Shown piece by piece: positions 26,355 to 34,036 of a stretch of DNA of 64,000 nucleotides. The notes under the pieces are model-generated. The model did not search any database and had not been told where the DNA came from. It saw only the letters and a list, made by a program, of their open reading frames with translations. How positions within the stretch are numbered: position 1 is the first letter of the stretch; each line of letters begins with the position of its first letter. The stretch is from Archangiaceae bacterium (GTDB lineage: Bacteria > Myxococcota > Myxococcia > Myxococcales > Myxococcaceae). A program made the translations under genes and the position numbers. The stretch is from contig JADJNS010000025.1 of NCBI GenBank assembly GCA_016714225.1, positions 1-64,000 on the forward strand. The letters are read 5' to 3'.

Positions 26355-26814
26355 AGCGCTGCGAGGTCTTCGCCGCGCGCGGAATCTCGAGCGTCTCGGC
26401 CAGCGCCATGTCGAGGTGCTGGTCGCCCAGGTCGATGCCGTTGGCCTTGAGGTCGAACGCGAGAATGCGCCAGTAGTCGGCCTCGGGCAGTGAGCCCGGG
26501 TTCTTGGCGGGCATGTACTGCACCGCGAACTTCGCCACGTCGGCGACGGTGCGGAACCGGGTGGTGCGCTTCTTTCGCTCGGGAGGCGGGTCGAGCGGCA
26601 GCGCGCCTTCGCTCAAGCCCACCACCCGCGGCGCCTTCTCGGTGCCCTGGCCCGAGTCGCCGTGGCAGCCGGCGCAGCTCTCGCCGTACAGCTTGCCGCC
26701 CGCCTCGGCCTGCTGGGTGAACGTCTCGCTCTTCGCGCCCGGGTCGTCGCGCGTCTCGCGCTGCATGCAGCCCGCGAGCAGACCGACCGCACACCACTTC
26801 AGCATCGTCTTCAT
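26353..26814 (-). CDS. Cytochrome c lipoprotein
   Basis: 153 residues. Signal peptide ending LLAGC (lipobox, Cys16), then one haem site CAGCH near residue 48 and a later YMPAKNPGSLPEADYWRIL stretch carrying the Met that would be the sixth ligand. A class I c-type cytochrome tethered to a membrane, able to pass or sense electrons. Its ATG overlaps the stop of the ECF sigma gene (ATGA), so the two are coupled. Such pairing suggests the cytochrome is a target or redox partner of the sigma factor; an anti-sigma role has no sequence support. Confidence 0.85.
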   Translation of the reverse strand: MKTMLKWCAVGLLAGCMQRETRDDPGAKSETFTQQAEAGGKLYGESCAGCHGDSGQGTEKAPRVVGLSEGALPLDPPPERKKRTTRFRTVADVAKFAVQYMPAKNPGSLPEADYWRILAFDLKANGIDLGDQHLDMALAETLEIPRAAKTSQR

Positions 26815-27476
26815 TTCTGACTCCTGTGGAGAGAGGACATCACTGCGTCGACGACGCGGTTGCAGCGCGTCGCCGGAAAAGCGAACACCTCTTCGGTCGA
26901 CTCTTCGACGAGGTGGTCGAGCCGGGCCCGCAGCTGTTCGTTCGCCCGGAAGGTGCGCATCTTCACCGTCTCTTCGGTCACTGAGAGCAGCTCTGCCGTC
27001 TCGGCCACCGAGAAGCCGTCGATGCGGCGGAGCATGAAGACCTCGCGGTAGCCGTCGGGCAGCGCGTCGACCGCGCGCTCGAGCAGCTGCACCAGCTCGC
27101 GGTTCGCGGCCTGCTCGTCGGGGCGCGTCTTCGGGTCGCTCGCGCGCAGCACCGCGGTCTCAGAGGCGACCGGCCCCATCGCCGCGCGGCGGCTGCGCGA
27201 CAGCGCCTCGTGCACCCCGATGCGCGCCAGCCAGGTGGCGAAGCTCGCGCGCGCGTCGAACTGCGCGAGGTGCGAGTAGGCGCGCAGATACGCCTCTTGC
27301 ATCACCTCTTCGACCTGCGCCTCGTCTCTCAGCACCCCGCGAATCGCGCGGTACAGCCGCCCGTTGTAGCGGCGCATCAAGAGCTCGAAGAGCTCGGCCT
27401 GACCCTGCAGCACCCGCTCGATGACCTGCGCGTCGTCGAGCGTGGGGGGCACATCGAGGCGTGGCGCGTTCTGCAT
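26811..27476 (-). CDS. ECF RNA polymerase sigma factor
   Basis: 221 residues from ATG 27476 (a GTG at 27485 would add three). Sigma-70 region 2 is LFELLMRRYNGRLYRAIRGVLRDEAQVEEVMQEAYLRAY; region 4 is LPDGYREVFMLRRIDGFSVAETAELLSVTEETVKMR, the helix-turn-helix for the -35 box. The C-terminal extension ends FPATRCNRVVDAVMSSLHR, with a Cys that might sense redox. No anti-sigma gene is adjacent; the next gene is a coupled cytochrome c lipoprotein. Confidence 0.9.
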   Translation of the reverse strand: MQNAPRLDVPPTLDDAQVIERVLQGQAELFELLMRRYNGRLYRAIRGVLRDEAQVEEVMQEAYLRAYSHLAQFDARASFATWLARIGVHEALSRSRRAAMGPVASETAVLRASDPKTRPDEQAANRELVQLLERAVDALPDGYREVFMLRRIDGFSVAETAELLSVTEETVKMRTFRANEQLRARLDHLVEESTEEVFAFPATRCNRVVDAVMSSLHRSQK

Positions 27477-27521
27477 GCGCCCCACAGAGCATCGAAGCGG
27501 AGAATGGTTTTGAAAAAAATG

Positions 27522-28712
27522 TCAGTTCTTCGAGCGCTCGAGCTCGGCCACTACGTCGAGCAGGTCATCTTCCTCGGCGGCAATTTCCAGCCGGCCGTCT
27601 TCGGCCACCGCCGGGGCGGCCTGCGGCCGGGGCTTTGCCGCGGCCGGCGCGGGTGCGCTGCGCACCCTGGGCAGCGCCGGCGCGGTGACCGGCAGCTCGG
27701 CCGCCGGCTCGCCCGCCTGCGAGGGGTGCACCCAGTCTTTACGCCGCGCCAGCCACTCGCCGTAGCGCGCGAACGTCCACGAGCCGTCGGCGGCGCCGGT
27801 CTCGAGCGCCGAGCCCAGCTTGAAGAACTGGCCCGAGCGCACCAGCGCGCGCACCGGGGTGCTGCCCATCAGCACCTCGCACTCGGGAATGCGCAAGTCG
27901 AGCTCGGGCCGGTAGATGAGCCGCTGCGCCACCGCGCCCACCAGCGCGTCGGCCAGCTGCATGCAGATGCCCGCCTGCGCCTCTGGAGCGAATGCGCCCA
28001 CCACCCGCTGCAGCGCCTCGGCCACTGTCGACGAGTGCATGGTGGCGAGCACCAGGTGCCCGGTCTCGGCGGCGCTCAGGGTCAGCCGCATCACCTCGGG
28101 CGTTCGCAGCTCGCCGACCATCAGCACGTCGGGGTCTTCGCGCAGCGAGTCTTCGAGCGCCTGCGCGAACGACGGGGTGTCGCGGCCCACCTCGCGCTGG
28201 CGAATGAACGAGCGGCGCGGAGCGAGCGCGTACTCGATGGGGCTCTCGACGGTGATGATGTGGCGGGCCTCGCGCAGGTTCAGCTCCTGCAGCAGCGCGG
28301 CGAGGGTCGACGTCTTCCCCGAGCCGGTGGGCCCAGTGATGAGCACCAGCCCGTGGTGCGGCTTCACCAGCTGCGCCAGGTCGGGGTGCAGGTTGAGCGA
28401 GCGCAGGGTCGCCTGAAACGACGAAAGCAGCCGAATGGCGAAGCCGGCGCCGCGCGCGGTGCGCAGCACGTTGATGCGGCAGCGCTGCCCGTCGACCACC
28501 CGCGAGAGGTCGGCGCTCCCCCGCTCGGCGTACCCTGCCCACTCGTCTCCGAGCACCTCGCGCGCCAGGTCGGTGAGCACGCGTGGGCCGAATGGCTCTC
28601 CGCTGGTGCGCAGCTCTCCGCGCACCCGCAGCGCCATCGGCATGCCGCCCTCGAGGTGCACGTCGCTCGCGCCGGCTTCACGCGCGATGCGAATGAGGGT
28701 GTCGAGCGTCAT
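27522..28712 (-). CDS. PilT/PilU-like type IV pilus retraction ATPase
   Basis: 396 residues. N-terminal PilT region with SDVHLEGGMPMALRVRGEL, Walker A GPTGSGKTST, Asp box ITVESPIEY, Walker B DPDVLMVGELR and His box TGHLVLATMHSSTVAEALQR. These hexameric ATPases power pilus retraction (twitching, S-motility in myxobacteria). The C terminus carries an Ala/Pro-rich extension (about 320-396) absent from classic PilT. No pilus genes adjoin it, so it may be a paralogue with a special role. ATG 28712 gives the usual PilT start (MTLDTLIRIAREAGASD). Confidence 0.88.
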   Translation of the reverse strand: MTLDTLIRIAREAGASDVHLEGGMPMALRVRGELRTSGEPFGPRVLTDLAREVLGDEWAGYAERGSADLSRVVDGQRCRINVLRTARGAGFAIRLLSSFQATLRSLNLHPDLAQLVKPHHGLVLITGPTGSGKTSTLAALLQELNLREARHIITVESPIEYALAPRRSFIRQREVGRDTPSFAQALEDSLREDPDVLMVGELRTPEVMRLTLSAAETGHLVLATMHSSTVAEALQRVVGAFAPEAQAGICMQLADALVGAVAQRLIYRPELDLRIPECEVLMGSTPVRALVRSGQFFKLGSALETGAADGSWTFARYGEWLARRKDWVHPSQAGEPAAELPVTAPALPRVRSAPAPAAAKPRPQAAPAVAEDGRLEIAAEEDDLLDVVAELERSKN

Positions 28713-28792
28713 GCGGCCCACTGCATGCGCCCCCGGCAGAGTTCGTGCCGCTTGGGTCACATTCGGGCGGCGTCGGTCTTTGGCACCGCCGC

Positions 28793-28809
28793 GCTGACAA
28801 AGTGTCAGC
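28793..28809. promoter_or_regulatory. GCTGACA-N3-TGTCAGC palindrome in a divergent promoter region
   Basis: A perfect 7-bp dyad with a 3-base spacer lies between the minus-strand PilT-like gene (start 28712) and the plus-strand ECF sigma gene (start 28981). It is 80 bases from the first and 170 from the second. It has the form of a dimeric repressor site; no known consensus matched. Confidence 0.35.
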
Positions 28810-28980
28810 CACAGCCGGCAAGTCCGCGCCTCTTTCACCCCGCGTTCCGAGCCTGCCTTTACATGCGCCGCGCGCAGCGCAGCACGCCCGGCTTCGACAA
28901 CCGCGCATGCGTTCGCGGCTCCAAAGTCTTCGAAGTTACATACCTTTCCCTCTGAATGTTCGGCGCGCGCCGTGACAGCC

Positions 28981-29502
28981 ATGCCGCCCGACCGCGTCCC
29001 CGCGCACGCCTGCGACTTCGAGCGCATCTACCGCAGCGAGGTCGAGGCGGTGTGGCGCTTCATCGCGCGGCTGGGCATCTCGGCGGCCGACGTCGAAGAC
29101 CTGGTGCACAACGTCTTCTTCACCGCCTTCGGGCGGCTCGATCGCTACGACCCGACGCGGCCGGCGCGCCCGTGGCTGTTCGGCATCGCCTACCGCCTCG
29201 CCGCCGACTTTCGCGCGCTCAAGCGCCACGCGGTCGAGGTCGCCGAGGGCCTGCTGCCCGACGCGGCGGGCGAGCCGGTGCGCATGCTCGAGCAGCGCGA
29301 CGCGAACCGGGTGCTCGAGGCCGCGCTCACCCGAATGGACCCACCGGTGCGGGCGGTCTTCGTGATGCACGTGGTCGAGGGGCGCGCGGTTCCCCAGATC
29401 GCCGCGGCGATGGAGACCCCGGTCGGAACCGCCTACACCCGGCTCCGCACCGGCCGACAAATCTTCGCCGAGGTGGTCGCGCTCATGAACGGAGAGGCGT
29501 GA
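28981..29502 (+). CDS. ECF RNA polymerase sigma factor
   Basis: 173 residues from ATG 28981 (GTG 28972 is also in frame). Region 2: CDFERIYRSEVEAVWRFI, DVEDLVHNVFFTAFGRLDRYD, ARPWLFGIAYRLAADFRALKR. Region 4: LTRMDPPVRAVFVMHVVEGRAVPQIAAAMETPVGTAYTRL. This is a minimal ECF sigma directing RNA polymerase to a small regulon. No anti-sigma gene follows; transcription meets the convergent HdeD-like gene 10 bases later. Confidence 0.88.
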   Translation: MPPDRVPAHACDFERIYRSEVEAVWRFIARLGISAADVEDLVHNVFFTAFGRLDRYDPTRPARPWLFGIAYRLAADFRALKRHAVEVAEGLLPDAAGEPVRMLEQRDANRVLEAALTRMDPPVRAVFVMHVVEGRAVPQIAAAMETPVGTAYTRLRTGRQIFAEVVALMNGEA

Positions 29503-29515
29503 GCGCTGCCGCTCA
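29500..29515. terminator. Hairpin made of two opposing stop codons
   Basis: TGAGCG (29500-29505) pairs with CGCTCA (29510-29515) across a CTGC loop. The outer three bases of each arm are the stop codons of the ECF sigma gene (plus) and the HdeD-like gene (minus). A short two-way stem; termination is inferred. Confidence 0.35.
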
Positions 29516-30130
29516 GTGCACGGGGTCGTTCGGCCACGGCTCTTCGTTCACCTGCTCGCCGAGCGAAATCAGTCGATCGGGGCGGCCGTCGTACGCCGGC
29601 ACGTCGGGGTGACGCGCCCAGGCGGCGGTCGAGCCGAACAGCGCCGCTCCGCCCACCAGCATCTCGATGCCCGCGGCGACCGACACCACGACCGGGGTCG
29701 CGGTGCGCCAGGTGAGCAGCAAGGTCACCCCGATCACCAGGGTCGCCGCCGCGTCGATGCTCTCGGCCAGCATGCCCTCGGGCCGGTCGACCACGATGTC
29801 CATCAGGCGGAACAGCGCGTTCACGAAGCAGAAGATGCCCAGCATCGATGCGATGGGCGGCGCGCCCAGCACGTTCATGTCGAACAGGGTGGTCGCGGCG
29901 ACGAAGCCGCACAGCCCGAGCGCGGTGACGCCGGCGAAGATGTGCGCCATGCCCGGCCCACCGTGCCGCGTGAGCAGCGCGCCCGCGCCCAGCTCGACCA
30001 GCGCGGCGAGACCCACCAACAACCCGGGCACCCAGACCTGCATGTGACCGGACATCGCGATGACGACTGCTCCTGCGGCCGCAGTCGCGAGACCCGCGAC
30101 CAGCGGCAGGGGCCGATAACTCAGGGCCAT
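29513..30130 (-). CDS. HdeD/DUF308-like membrane protein
   Basis: 205 residues with six hydrophobic helices in short succession (about 10-30, 33-50, 62-80, 88-108, 120-140, 145-165), the compact pattern of the HdeD/DUF308 family, whose E. coli member is linked to acid resistance. The cytoplasmic C-terminal tail is polar (DGRPDRLISLGEQVNEEPWPND). The exact role is unknown. Starts MALSYRPLPLVAGLATAAAG. Confidence 0.65.
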   Translation of the reverse strand: MALSYRPLPLVAGLATAAAGAVVIAMSGHMQVWVPGLLVGLAALVELGAGALLTRHGGPGMAHIFAGVTALGLCGFVAATTLFDMNVLGAPPIASMLGIFCFVNALFRLMDIVVDRPEGMLAESIDAAATLVIGVTLLLTWRTATPVVVSVAAGIEMLVGGAALFGSTAAWARHPDVPAYDGRPDRLISLGEQVNEEPWPNDPVH

Positions 30131-30276
30131 GACTGCGCGCTCCTCTGCTCGATCAAGTAGCGCTCGGTGCGCGCGTCGCGCACCCCTTTCGCGCGAATTT
30201 CGCTATAGCGCTGAAACCAGACGCTGGCCCACATCACTGTCGCCGCGCCAAGCCAGCCTCACCAACGAGAGGGTTC

Positions 30277-31122
30277 ATGACCATCGCAACGATTCGCCTC
30301 GCCGCAGTCGCGTTGTTCTGCTGTTCCACCGCCTTTGCGCAGTAGCTGCAGCTGCCCGCCAAGAGCCCCGGCGCGAAGCTGACCCAGACGGTCGGCCTCA
30401 CCGACATCACCATCGAGTACTCCAGCCCCGCCGTGCACGGCCGCAAGGTCTGGGGCGCGCTGGTGCCCTACAACGAGGTCTGGCGCACCGGAGCGAACGC
30501 CGCCACCAAGCTCACCTTCAGCAAAGACGTCGAGGTCGACGGCAAGCCGGTGCCCGCCGGCAGCTACGCGTTCTTCGCCATTCCCACCGCCAAAGACTGG
30601 ACGTTGATTCTCAACAAGGTCGCCGATCAGGGCGGCTCGTTCGGCTACAAGCAAGACAGCGATCTGCTGCGCGTCACCGTGAAGCCGGCGGCGTCGCCGA
30701 TGCGCGAGCGCCTCTCGTACCAGGTGACCAACTTCACCGACGACACCGCGTCGATCGACCTCGAGTGGGAGAAGGTCAAGGTCTCGCTGCCGGTGAAGCT
30801 CAAGACCAAAGAGCTGTCGCTCGCCAACATCCAGGCCGCGCAAGACAACCTGTGGAGCCCGATGACCAACGCCGCCCGCTACCTGCTCGACCAGAAGATG
30901 TACCCCGAGGCGATGGCGAAGGTCGACGTGTCGATCGCGCAGAAAGAGACCTGGCTCAACACCTGGGTGAAGGCCCAGGTGCTCGCTGCGCAGGGCAAGT
31001 ACAAAGACGCCTACCCGTTCGCCCAGAAGGCGAAAGACCTCGGCGACAAAGAGGGCAAAGAGAAGTTCTTCTTCGCCGACGACGTCAACAAGGCCCTCGC
31101 GGAGTGGAAGAACAAGGGCTGA
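30277..31122 (+). pseudogene. DUF2911 secreted protein interrupted by an amber codon
   Basis: From ATG 30277 a signal peptide is read (MTIATIRLAAVALFCCSTAFAQ), then TAG at 30343-30345, after which the same frame continues without a break as a full DUF2911 domain (LPAKSPGAKLTQTVG, ITIEYSSPAVHGRKVWG, NEVWRTGANAATKLTF) plus a TPR-like helical tail to 31122. TAG replaces what is probably CAG (Gln) at the signal-peptide junction, a single C-to-T change. Without suppression no exported protein is made; an internal start at GTG 30433 would lack the signal. DUF2911 proteins are of unknown function. Confidence 0.75.
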
Positions 31123-31131
31123 GGCAGCAGC

Positions 31132-32466
31132 GTGGCCGGCTCGTTCTCCGAGGCCTTTCTTTCGGGTGACCCTCGAGCCGAGCCGTTCTTGCCGCGGCAC
31201 TTCGTGAGTCGAGAGCGGCGCCGTGAATGCGTGATGGCTGCGCGGGCACGGCGCTGTTCGCTGCTCGAGCCCGGCGAGGTCGCGGTGGTCACCGGGCAGC
31301 AGATCGGCCTGTTCCTCGGGCCGCTGTACTCCGTCTACAAGGCGGCCACCGCGGTGGCCTGCGCGCGGGCGCTCGAGCTCGAGACCGGGGTGCGCTGTCG
31401 CCCGGTGTTCTGGTTGCAGACCGAAGACCACGACGCCGAAGAAATCGACCACGTCTGGGTCGGCGCGCGGCGGCTGCAGGTGCCGGTGCGCCTCGAGCCC
31501 CGTTGCAGCGTCGAGCACGCGGTGCTGGGCGACGAGATCACCGCGGCGCTCGAGCAGCTGCCCGACCCGGCGCTGTGGGCGCAGCACTACCGGCCCGGCG
31601 CGCGCTGGGTCGACGCGTTCGCCGGAGTGATGCGCACCTTGTTTCCCTCGCTGCTCCTGGTGAACCCCTGCGAGCACCCCGCGCCCGGGGTTCACGCGCG
31701 GGCGCTCGCCGAGGCCGAGCCGCTGTCGGCCCTGCTGCTCGAGCGCAGCCGCGCGCTCGAGGCCCAGGGCTTCGCCGTGCAGGTGCCGGTGAAGCCCGGC
31801 GCTCCGCTGAGCTTTCACCACCCCGAAGGCGCGCGCGGGCCCAGGCACCGGTTGGACTCGGGCGCGCGGCCCACGTCGGGCCACTTCAGCACCAGCGCGC
31901 TCTTGCGCCCCATCGTGCAAGACACGCTGCTCCCCACCGCGGCCATTGTCGGCGGCCCGGGTGAGCTCAACTACTTCGCCCAGCTCTCGGGGTTGTACCA
32001 GGCGTTCGACCTTCCCATGCCGATGCTGGTGCCGCGCGCGCGCTTTCGCGTCATCGACGTCGCCACCCGCCGGCTGCTCGACAAGCTGGGGCTGAAGCCT
32101 GCCGACGCCGAGGCCCCCGACCTGCTCTCGCGGCTGCGCCCGCAGGTCGAGCCGTCTCCCGAGGCCATCGAGAAGCAGCTGCTCGACGCCGCCGACGCCG
32201 CGCTGGTGCACGTGCCGCTGCCCGACGCGGTGAAGCGCACCCGCGGCACCATCGCGCGCGCCGCGTCGCGGGTGGCGGGCCGCTACCGCCGCCACCTCGA
32301 CACCGCCGACACCGTGCTCGCCGAGCGGGTGACCAAGCTGCAGGCCTCGCTGTTCCCCCATGGCGAGCCGCAAGAGCGGGTGATGGGGCTGCCCACCTTT
32401 CCCGGCCTCGACGTGCTGCCCCACGTCGAGCCGTGGAGCACCCAGGTGAAGGACGTGTTCCTGTGA
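31132..32466 (+). CDS. bshC: Bacillithiol biosynthesis cysteine-adding enzyme BshC
   Basis: 444 residues from GTG 31132. BshC ligates L-cysteine to glucosaminyl-malate, the last step of bacillithiol synthesis. Family landmarks are clear: VTGQQIGLFLGPLYSVYKA near residue 55, FWLQTEDHDAEEIDHVW near 100 and IVGGPGELNYFAQLSGLY near 275; the long C-terminal coiled region is present, ending near PTFPGLDVLPHVEPWS. Somewhat shorter than the roughly 530-residue Bacillus enzyme. Ten bases after the DUF2911 gene; bshA follows 500 bases on. Confidence 0.93.
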   Translation: MAGSFSEAFLSGDPRAEPFLPRHFVSRERRRECVMAARARRCSLLEPGEVAVVTGQQIGLFLGPLYSVYKAATAVACARALELETGVRCRPVFWLQTEDHDAEEIDHVWVGARRLQVPVRLEPRCSVEHAVLGDEITAALEQLPDPALWAQHYRPGARWVDAFAGVMRTLFPSLLLVNPCEHPAPGVHARALAEAEPLSALLLERSRALEAQGFAVQVPVKPGAPLSFHHPEGARGPRHRLDSGARPTSGHFSTSALLRPIVQDTLLPTAAIVGGPGELNYFAQLSGLYQAFDLPMPMLVPRARFRVIDVATRRLLDKLGLKPADAEAPDLLSRLRPQVEPSPEAIEKQLLDAADAALVHVPLPDAVKRTRGTIARAASRVAGRYRRHLDTADTVLAERVTKLQASLFPHGEPQERVMGLPTFPGLDVLPHVEPWSTQVKDVFL

Positions 32467-32570
32467 GCGCGCAGCCTGCGTCGGGTGCCTTGCCCCAACT
32501 GCCGCACCTCTGCCTGCGCCTCGCCGGCGTCGGCGCTCTGATGGAGCGCGCGCTGGCCCGCCCCTCCGGC

Positions 32571-32674
32571 GCCTGGCGGCGAGACCGCGCGCCGCAGCCC
32601 GTGGGGGCCGGTGGCGATGATGCGCGGGGCGCTTGGCGGCGAGGCCGCGCGCCGCAGGCCGTGGGGGCCGGTGG
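32571..32674. repeat. Direct repeat, two 44-bp units 60 bp apart
   Basis: The unit GCNTGGCGGCGAGRCCGCG (first bases) to CGTGGGGGCCGGTGG occurs at 32571-32614 and 32631-32674 with only four differences. Both lie in the bshC-bshA gap. Read on the minus strand each unit gives TGPHGLRRAxSPP. Confidence 0.75.
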
Positions 32675-32705
32675 GGTTTTCACGTGCGGAGTCTTGAAAC
32701 ATGTC

Positions 32706-32788
32706 GGACTCCGGAATCCAGATTCCGCGCTCGCGATTTCGGGCACCTGCGAGCGGAATCTGGAACCCCACAAGTTTCAGCATTCCGC
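32706..32788. repeat. Interspersed repeat family R2, copy 1
   Basis: 83 bases starting GGACTCCGGAATCCAGATTC and ending CATTCCGC. An equally long, gap-free match lies at 39213-39295 in the same orientation. In this copy CCAGATTCCGC and GCGGAATCTGG can fold as a hairpin. The minus-strand translation (KLVGFQIPLAGARN) resembles that of copy 2 (KLVGFRVPLSRARN), but no start, ribosome site or domain supports a gene. Confidence 0.75.
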
Positions 32789-32962
32789 TCGCGCTTTCCC
32801 CCCGGCCCGCTCCGGCGCTGGCCGCAGTCGTGGGGTGGGGGTGAGCCGGCCGGCTGCGAGCGGCGGGCGAGCGGCGAGCTGCAGGTCGAGCCTCGCGAAG
32901 CTCGGCGGCCTCGAGCGCTCGGGCGGGCGCCTGCGCTGCGCGTCGCGGAAGGGCGAGCCGCG

Positions 32963-34012
32963 GTGAGAATCGGGCTGGTCTGTCACGCCACCTTGGGCGG
33001 GAGCGGCGTCATCGCGACCGAGCTGGGCGAAGTGCTGGCGCGCCGCGGGCACGAGGTGCACTTCTTCTGTGCCTCGCGGCCGCCACGGTTGCGCGCGGGC
33101 ACGCTGCACGAGGTGCGCGCGCCCAGGCACGAGCTGTTTCCCGGCGGCGAATACGCGCTGGCGCTGGCGAGCGCGTTGGCCGAGCACGCCGCGCAGCTCG
33201 ACGTGGTGCACGTGCACTACGCGATACCCCACGCCACCAGCGCGTGGCTGATGCGCCAGCTGATCGGCGCCAAGGCTCCCCAGGTCGTCACCACGGTGCA
33301 CGGCACCGACGTGTTGACGCTGGGGGCAGACCCCGCGCTGCAGCCGGTGGTGAAGGGCTCGCTCAGCGCGAGCGCCGCGGTGACGGCGCCTACGCGCTAC
33401 CTCGCCGCCGAGGCGAAGCGGGTGTTCGGCGTCGACGCGCAGGTGATCGGCAACTTCGTCGACACCGCGCACTTCACCCCGGGCAAGCCCACGCGCACCC
33501 TGCTTCACGGCTCGAACTTTCGCCCGCTCAAGCGGGTCGGCGACGTGGTGCGCATCTTCGAGCGCGTGCTGAAGCAGGTCGACGCACGGCTGGTGATGGT
33601 AGGCGACGGGCCCGAGCGGGCGGCCGTCGAGGCCCAGGCGAAGGGCTTGCCGGTGACGTTCGTGGGCGAGCAGGCCGACGTCGCGCCGCTCTTGCGCGAG
33701 GGCGCGGTGTTCCTCTTTCCCTCCGAGACCGAGAGCTTCGGGCTGGCGGCGCTCGAGGCGCTGGCGTGTGGCGTGCCGGTGATCGCCTCGCGCACCGGCG
33801 GGCTGCCCGAGCTCATCGACGACGGCGTGAACGGTTGGCTGAGGCCCGTTGGCGACGTCGACGGCATGGCGGGCCGCGCCGTCGCGCTGCTGACCGACCC
33901 CGACCTGCACACGCGCATGTCGGCGGCCGCCCGCGAGAGCGCGCTGCAGCGCTGGCAGCCCGGCCCGCAAGTCGACCGCTACGAGGCGCTCTACCGAGCG
34001 CTGCTGACCTGA
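32963..34012 (+). CDS. bshA: N-acetyl-alpha-D-glucosaminyl L-malate synthase BshA
   Basis: 349 residues from GTG 32963. A GT4 glycosyltransferase that joins UDP-GlcNAc to L-malate, the first step of bacillithiol synthesis. BshA landmarks: IGLVCHATLGGSGVIATELG at the N terminus, VVHVHYAIPHATSAW, VTTVHGTDVLTLGADP, NFVDTAHF, and the GT4 donor motif SETESFGLAALEALACGVPVI. Length and motifs fit well. It precedes a PIG-L gene by 24 bases; no typical cytosolic bshB is visible in the window. Confidence 0.94.
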   Translation: MRIGLVCHATLGGSGVIATELGEVLARRGHEVHFFCASRPPRLRAGTLHEVRAPRHELFPGGEYALALASALAEHAAQLDVVHVHYAIPHATSAWLMRQLIGAKAPQVVTTVHGTDVLTLGADPALQPVVKGSLSASAAVTAPTRYLAAEAKRVFGVDAQVIGNFVDTAHFTPGKPTRTLLHGSNFRPLKRVGDVVRIFERVLKQVDARLVMVGDGPERAAVEAQAKGLPVTFVGEQADVAPLLREGAVFLFPSETESFGLAALEALACGVPVIASRTGGLPELIDDGVNGWLRPVGDVDGMAGRAVALLTDPDLHTRMSAAARESALQRWQPGPQVDRYEALYRALLT

Positions 34013-34036
34013 CCCGAACCCAACCCAACGGACACC

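Larger units (their letters stand above)
32467..32962. other. Gene-free stretch between bshC and bshA filled by repeats
   Basis: About 500 bases with no convincing gene. It contains a 60-bp-period direct repeat (32571-32674) and one copy of the R2 repeat (32706-32788). The short minus-strand frame across them (TGPHGLRRAxSPP twice) is a by-product of the repeats. The GTG start of bshA at 32963 is reached through a GC-rich leader. Confidence 0.55.

Noticed and set aside
28780..28800. Possible sigma-54 promoter (TGGCAC...) before the ECF gene
   Set aside because: The -12 GC element is not at the required distance from the GG of TGGCAC.
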